Part shown: positions 30,926 to 44,294 of the stretch, piece after piece | Layout: the number at the start of each line of letters is the position of its first letter | Numbering within the stretch: position 1 is the first letter of the stretch | Assembly (NCBI GenBank): GCA_960531495.1 | Contig: OY482866.1 | Coordinates: 2,347,201-2,411,200 of the forward strand | Direction: 5' to 3' | DNA length: 64,000 nucleotides | From: Zeus faber | Lineage: Eukaryota; Chordata; Actinopteri; Zeiformes; Zeidae | Made by a program: the position numbers and the translations under genes | The notes under the pieces: model-generated | Database searches by the model: none | What the model saw: the letters and a program-made list of their open reading frames with translations, nothing else | What the model was told of the DNA's origin: nothing

Positions 30926-33900
30926 GTGGTGGGTTGAGATAAGAAATTATATGCAAAATTTGTAGTAAATTGATCAAATAAATGAAATTAAAAATAGCAC
31001 TGGTCCTCAATATCTAGATACTAACCCATTGTAGCATGTGACTGCCTCTCCTGTATGACTGTATGTGTGGAGCTCCCTATGCAGATGTCGAGGCTGCGAC
31101 TGTGTTATGTACATGACGGCTGAAGGGCCTGACTTGAAGGCTCTTGTACAGTGTATTGAACAGGTTTGGTTTTGTATCATAAAACATACAAAAACCTTCA
31201 GAAACCATAAATCCAGAGAGAAAGAAAGCTAGACTAGGAAACGCATAAGATCATTTTAACTGAATTGTGCTTTTTTTAGTTATTATTTGGGTGGCTTCAC
31301 AAGCCTCCTGTGAGAAAACTGTAAATAGCTTCATGGTGTACCATTTTTGAACACCCCAAAATAACATTCTATTTTTATGTAATGGGGTCAGAGATAATTT
31401 ATTTTGTACATTTATTCTGTACATATACAGAGACAAAGGCATGACCTAAAATCCCTTTATGTAAGTCTGGCTCACTTTGCAGTTATTGACCACTTTTGTG
31501 TTCACAAATCAATAGTGGTACATCTAACATGCAATCTGTTTATACAGTGTGTACCCAATGATGTTGGCCCAAAGTCCTTATGGTATATCGACACCTTTAA
31601 AAACATGAACCAATATTTTGGCTCATGAGGGTGGACCGTACTGATTTTTAATTGAATTTATTTTCATTTGGTTTTTAAAACTGTTATTGTGCTCTGCTTT
31701 AAAGGCCACCTCAACCCAAATTCACATGCTGCTTTTTTTCCATCAATTTTTCATTAAACAGAACGTCAGAACTTACTGAATGTCGCACAATAGTAAAGCC
31801 AAGGAAGCCAGTGATAAACAAGGCAGATTATCACCAACACTGCTACTGTAGCTCACGTCAGCATTGACAGTGGAGAGTGAAAGTAATTATGGTGACCAGT
31901 CAAACAAAGAGCTTTTAGGTGGAGGATTTTTTTCCCCACCATCCTGTCCCAAAAATACAGTGACTTTTTAATTAATTGTCACAAGAGGCAGAAAAAGTGT
32001 GATGAAATGGTTTTGTATCATTCCATAGTATAGCCCATAGATGTACCTATGGGCCTTTCAGCAAGTACAGTTTTGACTAAAGAGTTAAACATTTTGAACT
32101 GTTGGTTATAAATCTGTTATTTGTCAAAATGCTTGGTTATGAAAGTATCTATTGCTGCAGGGTGTGCCAGAGAAAAACTGAAATGAATGAATAAATCTCT
32201 CTTCCCATCAACCGTGGTCATAATATTAACATATCGATACAAATGTGATTAAATCTGCAGATTTATAACAGATTGTATGTGTGGCTCAGATTTATATTTA
32301 ATATTTAAGATATTTTCCCCAAAATTGTAAAGTAGTTCTCAAGCCAGCTGGTGAAACTACTCATTAAACACACACCTATTGCATTGGAGGATACTGAATA
32401 CTCTCAACACTGATATTGCCTTTCCAAAAGCTCAGTGACTTGAGGTGTTTTTTTACACATATTCCTAATTACTGGCAGTAAAATCATAAGCACTCATCTA
32501 AAGACAAGGTTTGGAATAAGTTAAGAGCAGCGCAGCGTCAATGTGGCCTAGAAAACAATTAATAATGAGAAACGGGTAATCCTATTGTAAAAATATAAGT
32601 TAACAAAGTAGTCTGTGTGAGGTTTGATAAGACAGATTACGGTGACATATAAAACCAAAATAATACTGTAACTGTATGTAAGTGTAAGTGTTTCCTTATT
32701 AAAAATGATAATTTTCTGTGTCAATGTGGATGTAGTATCGATTACAAAATTCTTACATTTTGTCAACCTAGCTATTATTAACAGGTTGGTTCCCGTGATT
32801 TATGACTGTTCATAGCATAACCTGGCTGAGCAATTTATTATTGAGAAACATCTACAGCTACATCCACACTGAAGTATAGAGAGAAGCTGCAGCAGAGTGA
32901 AAAGTTTCTCAATAGTAAACCGTTCAGCAAGGACGTTTTTTAATTAACTTCTAATAACATTTTAATAAAGTTAGCGAACCCATCCTTGAACTAGACTGTA
33001 AAAAAAAACAAAAACAAAAAAAACCCCACAAAACTATGTTTGAGTAAACCAAATCTTGCCTTACACAATCCTCCATTTTCAAGGACAAAATATTTTCTCT
33101 GCTTATCTTTAATAAGTTCATGTATCAGTTCACGTGTGATTACAGTAGAACCTCGTTTATCTGAATACCAGCCATTTTGATAGACTGAAAGGTTAATGTA
33201 ACCCAAACATGAATGAATATACATGGAAGCCGTCAATATAAACGTTAAAATCAATAAACTGATCTTCCTAAACATATGATAATAAGTCCTTACAGGAACA
33301 GTAGCACACAACCATAATGTGGTCAATATGCATAAGACATATAAACATTTATATTTGCCTCAAAACTGGAAAAATTAGAGAAAAAGTGGAAAATATGATG
33401 TTCAGATGAGTTAGGCTACGAAAAACGGTGTTCTACTGTATATGAAACCTAAGTTTTATGAGTCTGTTTGTCCCCTGTAAAACACACACATCTCACCACC
33501 CCATGTTTATTTACTTGTTGGTTTTAGTATTATTATTTTTTTGGCCTTAAACACAGAGCTCGCTCTTTCACTACTGAGAGCCCAACAATTAGGCATCCAT
33601 ATAGATATATATGTGTGTGATTTTCTTCTTCTTTTTAAGATTAGGATTTTTTTAAGACACCTAAAAGACAAAACAAAATAACATCTGAAGAAAATACAAT
33701 CAGAAACACAAAAAATAAAATAAAAAATAATGTCAACAATCACACAAAGATTTTTAGAGAAAGAAAATCCAGATTAAATGTTAAATCTCTCCTCTAACAA
33801 TTCTGAAATTCTGCCTTGTGAGTTCTGTTCCCCTGGAAATAATGGTTAGATTCTAAATAGACAGTCGCTGACACATCGGCAGCTTTAAGTTATTGAAACA

Positions 33901-34416
33901 AAAATTATGATTTAAATATCACAGATTTAAAGATAAAATTACTTCACAAATAATCCTTCAGCTAATACACAAGTTATGAGATTTTGTTGCAGCTTTCCTC
34001 AATGTTCGACAATGTGACAAATATTTATAATGTATACTTCATAATACAATAGAAAGCTTTCTATGTCTATCTGTTAAAAGGTTGTTCTCCTAAGAATAAC
34101 AGCTACAGTACGCCAACCTATCAAGGAAATGTATAGATAGGATGTTATATGTTCAAAATGCACACAAATACAGGTTACTACTGTACTATACAAATGGTAT
34201 AAAAAGCAGGCAAAAAAAAGTTATATAATACTACCCTTTTTGACCAGCAGTAAGAATACTGTACAGCTTTTTAATAATAATGTATTTCCATGTCAGGTCT
34301 TTGTGGCTAGGTTTACTCCAAAAAACCATCACTGCGTGTTTGAATGAGTGTAGGCTTTACTAAAACACTACCCCCGACACACACAATGTAATCTAGTGTG
34401 AAATAGAAATATAATG

Positions 34417-34459
<43 letters not shown>

Positions 34460-35248
34460 TAATGCTTTCTATTTATAGAATACATTAGAAGGTCTGATGT
34501 ATAACTAAATAAGTCTGGCAGATTTACAGAGTTCCAAGGTTATGAGTTAAGAGTTCAAAATATGAGAAATCAGGAAAACCTACCGCTCCAATACACTTTT
34601 AACTTTATTTATTTTTTACACTTTTAATATTGGCTTTTCCCAATCTCACACCAGTGATTGATGTTGATGTTTTCTTGACTCACCGTCAACTATGAGGTCA
34701 GAGGCCACACCAAAAACCCTCACCTCTTGATGATTTAACAAAAAACCATCTTGCCGGGAGACTTTCAAAAGGAGCAAAATTGTTTTGGAAAAAACACAAC
34801 CTGCATGACAAATCCTTATAATTGTTTCCTTTTTTTTGTAAATCAACTAAGTACAAAGTACCATCTTTGTGTTCGGCGTAAACCTAGCCACACAGGTATC
34901 AGTGCCCACTAAACCCCCAAAGACATTCACACCAAATTTGCACTCAGTTGGAAAAAAATGAGAACACACCCAATGGACCTCTCAAGGATCATAAAATTGT
35001 TTTGAAAAGTTATTATTGTATTTAAAATAGTTTAGCATCTCTCTTCAAAACAATTGCCATTTGTTTCCTCTCTTCTCGAAAAAAGTCATAAATAAAAATG
35101 TAACAAAATACTGTATATCCTATTTTTTTTCCTGCTCATTTTCAATCCCTCTTAAATGATTCGCTTGAGAATAAGCGGGCACAGTGGGCATACATAAAAA
35201 AATATTGAAAAATTGAGAAAAAACACATCTCCCAAACCGAGCCGCCCA
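30926..35248. other. AT-rich gene-free stretch
   Basis: About 4.3 kb with only short, unconvincing ORFs and no recognisable repeat protein. An (AAT)n run lies at 34418-34456. Confidence 0.5.
34418..34456. repeat. (AAT)n microsatellite
   Basis: About 13 AAT/ATA units in a row. Confidence 0.95.
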
Positions 35249-35306
35249 ATGTCCAGCGATGGATTCTACCAGTTGGCACGTCTGGCGGAGCTGAGCCGTG
35301 CACCAG
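35249..35306 (+). other. candidate first coding exon
   Basis: A GC-rich island in AT-rich DNA opens with ATG and reads MSSDGFYQLARLAELSRAP, then meets a donor G|GTAAAA at 35307. I do not recognise the protein and no second exon was found. Confidence 0.22.
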
Positions 35307-36459
35307 GTAAAATTACGATCATTTATAGATGACAGCTGATACAGTCCAAAAAAAAAAAAAAAAAAAGTTCCTTATTTTTTTGTCCTGAAAAGGATTTTAG
35401 ATTTTGTTTGGGAATAACACCCCAGGTTGAACTGTGAGAACTCTCAACAGAAGACCGCACAGCTGCCATGTGGTCAAGGAACTGTACAGCCATGTGAAAA
35501 CGCACCGTATACATCCATCCTCAAACCCCCTTTGCCTCTCGATGTAAATTTTCATTTTTAGAGATGGCAGTTAAAGCAATTGTGGTGGGGCTTTTCATGT
35601 GACCCTGCTTCTTAAAAAATAAAATAAAAAAAATGACAATGACCTGGGTCATTGACTTGGACCTCTTGCAATGCAGTAGTTCTGTAGACGGAAAATTCGA
35701 CACCTCGTAGGGTTGAGAATATAAAGGCAATCAAACAACAGGTGAAATGGCCACTACTGCAGGAACGCAGTACGTACGTATCCCGGGCAACAGGCAAAGC
35801 ACTGCCGCCATTTGCTAGATGTCCATCAAAGATCAAGATCAAGCTCATTTAAGGGAAGAAATTATAGTTAATTAATTGTCAAAGTTTTCATCAAAACGAC
35901 CATCTGTATGCAGTAAATGTGCTAGTCTGGGAACCATTTTGTTGGGATGTCTTTGGTACATCGGAGAAAATGGGAATGTTTTGCATCCGAAGAAAACGAA
36001 TGGGCCTATTGATTCAGATTTTATGGTGAGGGGAGGTTTCGTAGTGGTGTTTGATCGGGGTGATCAGAAAAGTCAAAACGAGGCAACTGAATGATCAAAA
36101 TCTTGCAGCCGTATCTGCACATCCCCCACTCCCCGACATTTGACTTAATAGGAAATTCTGGGGGCCACAGTCCATTTCCAAATAAAGATACGCATATAAG
36201 GAGTATGCAAAGTAGTCAGTTATGAAAAGGAGTGACTTCCATGCCGCTGTGCACGCACAACAGCTGTCTAGTTGCAAATGACTTCCCACACATCACATGT
36301 TAAATATGCCCACAGCAATGGCAGGCCATAGAAAAAAGAAGAACTACAGAATAGTGTGAAATAATTTGGTCATTATGGGTATCTTTTCTTTGATTTAAGA
36401 ATCCAAAAAAGCATCAAACAAAAAGATGGAAATATGAAGCGAATGAGAGGAAATTTGTA

Positions 36460-37260
36460 GTTTGCAGTTATTTTACTGTACCAGTAATTAACAAGTACTC
36501 ACTAGGTAACTATGAGGTGTAATTACTGATGTGAAAATGATAGGAAATTAAGTTTTAAAAAGTAATTATCTAGAAGGCAACTATTGGTACAAAAAAATGT
36601 ACCGGTAGTAGAATGGTAAGAAGCATACTAATTATGAGCTAATAGTTTCATAATTATTGGAACAAAGAAGATAAGTACCGTGAAAAGATAGTTACCGCCT
36701 GTCAATAATGTCCACTTACCGTGGGTAACTGTAAATAAAGCAATATGAGTAAGTAAATAAGTATTCACTATAAAGTCATAACATCATATATTTTCACTTA
36801 TCACTTACTTTTCACTGTTATTTCATGGTAATAACAGCAGTTTTCATTCCAATAATTACAACACAATTATTGTTCTACACAGTATTAAGTAATTGCCTAT
36901 CTTTATTAAGTTATTGTATGCATTACTGTTATTTCCTGGTACTAACAATAAGTAAATTACCCATTTGCAAAATAGTTTCTCTCTTATTCCCTAGTTAATA
37001 CTCAGTAATTACTGGGCCTATTTCTTGGTTATTTATATGGGAATAAGACAGTTCCGGGTTTTGCTGTAACATCATATTACTAGGAAAAGTCTGCTACCGT
37101 TTTTTGGTACCATAATTACTTAATCAATACTAATTGCTGCATAATTACTAGGTAATTACTTTGAATTTACATTTATTTAGCTTATTACATTTACAATTAC
37201 AGGAACAATTACATTTTAATTATCTCTTAATTACCCAGGGAATAGCTGGTAATTATTATT
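36460..37260. repeat. degenerate TAATTAC/GTAATTA-rich zone
   Basis: Words such as TAATTACT, GTAATTAC, AAGTAATT and TTATTGG recur on both strands over 800 bp without a fixed period. It may be an old, diverged tandem array. Confidence 0.4.
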
Positions 37261-37602
37261 TGACGAAAATAAAGACATTTCTTCTCATGGGCTCCGATAA
37301 AAGACAGGGGTATGTGAGAAAGGGAATAGTACAAATGCAAATAAAAGAGGAAAACAGAATCAAAATGTTTTTTGTTTGTAAAAAAAGAAATGTGTGTATT
37401 TGTGTGGCCACAAACACACACGTGTTGTGTTTGTGGCCTTCCGGTCGAGTCACCAATGCTTCACTACGATCTAACATTAGTAGATGAAACGTAAAGCCTC
37501 CTCCACTACTTTCCTTCGGTCTCTCTCCAATCCCTCCCATCCTTCCCGGGATCCATCTCTTAGAAAAGCCCTCGGAGGGTCGTCTTCAAAACCGTATAGT
37601 AG

Positions 37603-37635
37603 TACTATATACAGTATCGAGTACTGTATATAGTA
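37603..37635. repeat. perfect 14-bp-arm palindrome
   Basis: ACTATATACAGTA and its exact complement TACTGTATATAGT flank the 5-nt loop TCGAG. One further T-A pair extends each arm. Confidence 0.9.
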
Positions 37636-37694
37636 GCAGGCGCCCTATTTGGCTGTCTCGCGCTCTCTGCAACCTGCCTCTTCCATTCACACAC

Positions 37695-37746
37695 ACGCGC
37701 ATGCATGCACGCACACACGCACACGCACACACACACACACACACAC
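37695..37746. repeat. (AC)n compound microsatellite
   Basis: Alternating CA/CG/CACG-rich tract ending in pure (AC)n. Confidence 0.9.
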
Positions 37747-38276
37747 CGAGAGGCCTATCTTCTTTCTATCGACTGAGGAAGATCACTTTAGGTTTTTAGC
37801 GGAGGCACACATAGCCTGAGTAAACGTCAACAATTACCATCTTTCTATAGGGTGTCCTTTTTTGGCATTCCTTTGAACTTTTGGAACTCTGACAATTTGG
37901 ACTTTGAGAGAAAATAGCTGCTCTGCAAATTACAAAACTGTTTCAGCAGGATGCCCTCAATCCTGCTGAAATACAACAAAAAAATATTACAGAATAAATA
38001 AAGTGTGTATCGAATAATTACACTTCCCAGACAACTGGATAGTGGACCTCCAGTCATCCAGAAAGGACAAATTATTGTTTGTTGAAATTGTACCGTGAAA
38101 TATGGCATTGTAAACTTTTTTTTGTACCTTTTCGTAAAAGTTGACCTCTTATCATCCAATTGGTAATGCAAGAGGACTATCAGATGCTCACGTTGCTGCA
38201 GTGCAGGGCACACTGAGGCACATGCAGTGACTCACTGAGCGAGGGGGACACTCTTGAACGCGCGCGTGCGTGCGTG

Positions 38277-38278
<2 letters not shown>

Positions 38279-38358
<80 letters not shown>

Positions 38359-38367
38359 CACACACAC
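38279..38367. repeat. (CA)n microsatellite, 89 bp
   Basis: Almost pure CA with one CG interruption, preceded by an alternating GCGCGCGTGCGTGCGTG stretch. The His/Val/Cys repeat ORFs here are composition artefacts. Confidence 0.95.
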
Positions 38368-39848
38368 TTCACAAGCTCCCTCCCCTGACCAACCTTTTCT
38401 CATTTTATTCTTCCACTCTCCTTTTCAATGCTTCTTTGCCTACTTGAGCCCTACCCGGGCCGGGCAAATAGCCATTTTCTCAATTAAAAGGATGGAGGTC
38501 ACTTCAGCACTTTTGCACTGCGGAGTTCCGTAAAAAGCCTTTTACTACAACGCGCTGGGTCTACACACAAGATACGTAGATCACAGCCCCTAGGGAGTGC
38601 GGACCTCCAGTGACATTTGAAAATTCAAATTATAACCATAAGTTAGGAGTCATATTACGATTGTGATTTTAAAAACTCCTGGCTACATATATCTCTTTCC
38701 GGCAATGTATGATCACCCCCCTCAATGCACCTCACAAAAAGTCCACCATCCCATCAGTTGTTTACTAGAGTAACTGACCTATGCTTGTCAAAATTACGAT
38801 GAACGTCACACTATCTTCCTGAGCTTGTGGTAAAATTGGGTGAATGGGTAAGTGTTGTAAGTGTTGACCGTTTGAGGGAAATAAAAATAATAACTTTTTT
38901 TTTAAAACAATGAATGAAATTATTTGTTGACAATACATTTTTTTTTTTTTTTACCAGAGCAAGGGTTTTACCAACCTCCATCTGCTCGACAAACACCGAA
39001 AATCAGTCCGAGCAATAACAGCTGGACAATAATTTCATAGGTATATTTTAATGCCCTCTATGCAGGTATATGGGGAAGATATTGACCTATGCGAAAAACG
39101 GCAGAATTGTGTCGCCGCAAAGAAGGTGGTTGGTGATTCACATTACAGAGCCAGAGCTTTACAAAGTAAAGAAAAAGGTTATTTTAGCTTTCCCTAAAAC
39201 TCTGATCATTCAATTATCAATGTTAGAAACCTGGATTATCTGATGACACTGCCGTGATGCTACTCAGTACTGTACAGAGTAGATGAGGATGTGCAAAGTG
39301 CTTACTTATTAACATCTGGTTTCCAGATATTCCCACAAACGTAAAGCACATTTTCCTTGGAGCACAAAAGTTAATAATGTTGGGTTTGCATCAGACGGTG
39401 TTACATCACGATAATCACTTGCATAAAACACAGTGAATATTACCCTTTAAAAAACAAAAAACAAAAAAACAAAAAAAAGACACAGCTTTAAAAATAAAAA
39501 TTTGAGCGCAAGAAGGGAAGTCTGAAATTAATGTGAGATACTCCAGCACACCCGAGATTTTTTTTTTTTCTTTTGGTTTCTTCAAAATACATTTTTCAAT
39601 TTAAAGTAACTCTGCTGGGAGGTCAATTAATTAACAACTGCAGTATTTTAAAAAACAAAATCTCTTTTCAAACTCCCATCGACTCCCCTCCAGCGCGCGC
39701 AGAGACGACTACGAACAAATGTGTATAAAATTACAGTGTTTTTCTCTACTGTCACCATCGTCAAACTTGCATATTTGTAGATCGCACATACATTAGTTGC
39801 ACAAAATACACAGTCAGCCTTGCCGTCTTTGCAAGAAACCCGTGAAAA

Positions 39849-39932
39849 TCAGAAGTATCGACCAGAGTCCATGTCATGGTGGGAGATAAGGGCGCCGCAG
39901 ATCTGAGGGGTGCAGTTTATATGGTCGTGTAT
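39849..39932 (-). other. candidate terminal coding exon
   Basis: On the minus strand a strong acceptor (TCCTCTCCCACAG) leads into 27 codons, NCTPQICGALISHHDMDS in the middle, ending GRYF and TGA. GC content is well above the flanks. I do not recognise the protein; the parent gene would have to lie to the right on the minus strand. Confidence 0.25.
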
Positions 39933-40350
39933 CTGTGGGAGAGGACTTATCATACATTAGCATGAAGTGATTATGGTTTCCAATGTACTTTCCGTTAAAG
40001 GCTAAGGAAGCTGGCGACACTTCTCCTGAAAAAAATGTGCGTTCTTTGCGATGCTAACCACGCAACCTTTGTTATTTCGTTCCGTTCGACCCCACGCTGT
40101 GAAAAAGCGAAATGTAACCAAGCCAGAAACGTTGATAAACAATAGAACTTAAATACATTGACAAATAGATAAATTGGGTTAAATTATAAAAAGGGTTTGG
40201 TGCAATTAACTCCGCCCAGACATTTCTTTAACTTAAGAACAATTTGAATCTAAAGGAATATGGGCAACCTCTTGAAAAAAATGTCCAGCTTCCTGTACAA
40301 GGTGAATTTGAAAGACTCAGTGGCTCAATTTTCAAGTTTGGTTTGTGTGC

Positions 40351-40397
<47 letters not shown>

Positions 40398-42178
40398 CGA
40401 GAGAGAGAGAGAGCACATGTGTTTCAGGGTCCAGGAGGATGGGGGCTACTGAGGTACTTCTCTTTGCCAGTTGAGTGGTGTTACTTGCCTCTTTGCATCT
40501 TCATCACAATTCATCTTCTTCATCATCACTCCTCCAGTCGAGATGATGTTAGAACACTGACTTTTCTTCTCACCCTCTGTGAAAAGTTGGTGGTTGTAAA
40601 AAAAAGGATCATTGCTGGTTAGCGCTACCTCTCTTCTGGATGTCTTCATTTTAAGATGCTCGACAGCTGGATTGAGTTTTACGTGCACGTGAGGTTGGAT
40701 GATTATTCGAAGTATTATCTTGTAGAAACCCTCTCCTTTTTTGTGTATCCTCCTAGCGTCTCTGAATGCAAGTTGATAAATTTTGCTCGTCAAAGCTTGT
40801 GGTGCTGCATCTGTCCATCAGGTCGAATAACTTAGACGAAAGCTCACTCAAAGGTCGACGGCGTCTGTCTCTCGCCAGTGGTCAGTGGGCTGTTTGTGGG
40901 CATCTTAAAGGGAAAGTGTGGTAGCACTTTGAGTGCTCGAGATGTGCCTACAGTGGCGATGAGGCAACCTGAAAGCTAGACAGGAGAATAACCTAACAGA
41001 GTTCAGCATTTTCGTGCATTGGCCAAGATGCTTCGGGAAGTTACTTCCTAAAATGCGTCTAAAGGCCCATCCCAGGCTGGATTTGGTGACTTGTTCATCA
41101 TGATCGAGCCAACTGGTACCAACTGTTCTGACTAAATCATGGCGGGAATACGTTCCTTTTTTGTTTTTAAAGCTTCCACCGAGTCACGTTACTGTTGAGA
41201 AAAGCTTATGTTGACATATGCATCACCCCCTAACATTATTTTATTCCCTAAGTGTTACTCTTACAGTGTGATACAATTTAAACGCGCTTGATAATCTGTG
41301 TTTCAAGACGATTTAGAAATCTACACTTGTTCCCTTCGATTGCACACTATTAAACTCACAGCGGCAACTCTTTATATATTATAACATTTTACTGCAGCAT
41401 TTAAATGAAAATAACTTAGCGACATAATAAGGATATATTTGCAAAAAAGGAAAGATGAACGGCTACGCTTGACGACTAAATCTTGACTTTCAACAGAGAG
41501 ATAAAGGATCAGCCAATTCTGGAAATAAACCTCTCAATACTATTAGACTGGCTTTGTTCATTGTTCTGTTTGGGAGAGTTCTGCTGGAAATGGAAGTAAG
41601 GTCCTCATAGTTGATTTGGTAACATCGGAGTGATGGGATCATTAAAATGACCCCCTTGCTGAGCCCAGAGTCGCTCCTCCTCACTTCAAGTTATAAAACA
41701 AGTGTGTACGGGTTTCATAAAGTGCCTTTAGAGTTGTGCAGACTTAATAAGCCATATTAATATACTTAATATTTACAAGAAAACAAGATCATTGCAAGAC
41801 ATGATACTGTAAGACAGCTTGCATTCTTTTGTCTTTCAAATCATAACAAGTTGCATGTTTTCTAGTGTTAGATAACAGTTTGATTAGTGCTGAAGCTGAC
41901 TAAAATAAAATTAAAAAGTGAGAAGCTTTCCAGAGACTGTGCTGCATTTTAGAGATATTTGTTATTTTAAATGTGCTAGTGTATTACTCAATAAAACTTA
42001 TTGCAAATCTATCGAAGCCTCAGAACTTTTTTTCTGTTAGTAATGACGTGTTCGTTTTGCTTGTTTTCCAGACAGAAATGAAACCGCAGCGAAGTAACAC
42101 TTTTTTTTGTCTCATTCTTCTTCTGACTTATGGCTCCCTCCAGAATAATATGTTCTTCTTCCAACTCCAAACCTGCAG
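39933..42178. other. downstream flank of hisat, no other gene seen
   Basis: It probably holds the hisat 3' UTR. The first AATAAA on the minus strand that I noticed downstream lies near 41240-41245. A GA array lies at 40361-40412. A 115-residue minus-strand ORF (40446-40793) shows no domain. Confidence 0.4.
40361..40412. repeat. (GA)n microsatellite
   Basis: GAGAGA tract with AAAG and CGAG interruptions. Confidence 0.92.
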
Positions 42179-42407
42179 CTAGACAACATCTGACTCCACA
42201 ACACACTGCTCGGTGTATTCCTTCACCAGCTCCACCTGCAAGGTGTGGCGACAGAACTCAGCCATGGGTTTCCAGAGTGGGGGGTCCAGGAACATCTGGC
42301 ACATCACATGACCCTTTAGAGTGGTGGTGTGGCGTCGGAGGTGACACAGGAACTGCTGGCGGACCAGCACAAGGTCCTTACCAAACATGTCGATGTTCAG
42401 GTAGTAC
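42179..42407 (-). CDS. hisat: hisat coding exon 4
   Basis: Acceptor CCAAAACCAG; the first base completes the Trp codon, then YYLNIDMFGKDL to VVESDVV and TAG. It is separated from exon 3 by a 2.26-kb intron containing nested hAT-like elements. Confidence 0.92.
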
Positions 42408-44261
42408 CTGGTTTTGGAAACCAGCAGATGGGTCGAGTGAGTTAGTGTCAGATCAAATATTCTTTGATGGTTCAAATTAGAATTTTTGTGATATATGACA
42501 CATTCTATCTAACTCAGTATTACCTGTATTACCTAGATATATCTATCTATATATCTATCAAGAACCCCACTGTAATTTCACGAATAGTCATGAAACAAAA
42601 ATATCAGCCATTGGTGGAACTACGTTTTCTCTAACTACAGCTCACTTGATCACAGTAAAGCAGACCTGCCAACCTTGGGAAAATATTTGAGTACCACAAT
42701 AGTGTAACAAGGAGTCTCCATGGCGTTTGAGTTACTGTAGCTAAATGACTCAATCAGTTATTCACACCGTACCCGTCTCGCAATGAGGCTATTTACATCG
42801 TATGCGAGCTAATGCAGCTAACTATACACAGTATACAAATCTAATCAGGATATACCCCTTGACATGCATCATCTTGTATAATTATCCAACATGTTAACCA
42901 ACTAGAGATGCACCGATTGCAATTTTTCTTGGCCGATTCCAATTAAAAAAAAATCTGACCCGCCGATTCAGATTTTGGCCGATTCAGATTTTCATTCAAT
43001 TATACGTTCACACTAAAACATTGACTATTAAATACATTTTACATTGATGTCCGATCATTTTGAGTTTTATCCGTGATCAGAGAAATACAATTTTCTTATC
43101 ATTTGGTCTTACAGGAATACCTGCTGTACGTCAATGACAAATACAATGCGTGATCTGATCACACTCACATGGTAGGACAGCTGCACATGCGGACTACTGC
43201 TGCAATTTTCAGTTACCACAATATTGAGATTGCTGATTTTGACACTGTGTGTTTATTATTGTTCATTGTTCAATATGGAACAATAATAGAACAAGAAACT
43301 GTCCCTGAGTTCCAATAAAGTACAACATGGAACAGTCACTGAGTTCCAATAAAATAGAATATGGGACTGTCACCAAGTTTCAGAATAATGCAACCTGTAA
43401 CTGGACCCAACATACTGTATAACCAACATGGAAATGTCTAATTCAAACTTCAAATGAAACTCTCATTCAATTTTAAGTGCAAATATACATTTCTATTATA
43501 TTTAATTGATACTTGCCATTACAAAATAAATTGAAATCATTGCAAAAATAAAGTAATAATAATAAATGACCAACTCTTCTCACTCTCCTTCACTGGAACT
43601 CACTGTGCATTAAACCAATGAATCAAATTGAACCACAAAAAAGAGTCTCAAAAATAGAGAAAGAGTCAAACTTTTCATCACAAGCGGAGCTTGTGCACTA
43701 GGAACAACCAGAGCAGACTTTCGGCTGTAGTGACAAGGATAAATACACGGTCTGCACAGTTTTGAAATATTGTTAGGCGAATATTTACCCAATCGTCGCT
43801 TACCTTGAAGTACCTCCAAACAGCCGGCATTTTTTTTAACTACGTTACATAATGATGGTATCTGGTTTGAGTATTGGATCATTTTTACGAGTAGATTAGC
43901 ACAGTATCGGTCATGTAAAGTTGACCGGCACAGAATCTGAAAATATATCTGATCTGAGCTGAAAACCGGCCGATCGATCGGTGCATCTCTATTACCAATT
44001 CTTTATATGTTGAAATTACGGTCACATTTTTGTTCTTATTACTCCCCCACTTCCCATTTTACCTCAGCAATGCAGCGCTGGTGGAAAACACAGTACCACT
44101 GCGCTGCATATCAGTGGATGTTAAGTGAGTGAGAGGAGAGGAGGGGAGAGGTTGCAGAACCACAGGTCGTAGCATCTGGTTCAATCCCAGGGATGTAGTT
44201 TAAATACCCAATAACTGTACGGCTTTGTATTGATTGATTTATTGTTTTACGGAATCGAATT

Positions 44262-44294
<33 letters not shown>

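Larger units (their letters stand above)
35310..39848. other. gene-free stretch with several simple repeats
   Basis: No protein recognisable. It includes poly(A) runs near 35345 and 38940, a TAATTAC-rich zone (36460-37260), a perfect palindrome (37603-37635) and two CA arrays. It may contain conserved non-coding elements that cannot be judged from one sequence. Confidence 0.4.

Noticed and set aside
35636..35653. Nuclear-receptor-like element TGACCTGGGTCA
   Set aside because: A near-palindromic pair of half-sites of this length is expected by chance, and no promoter is near.
40446..40793. 115-residue minus-strand ORF as a gene
   Set aside because: No domain, no splice or regulatory context, and the length is reachable by chance in this region.
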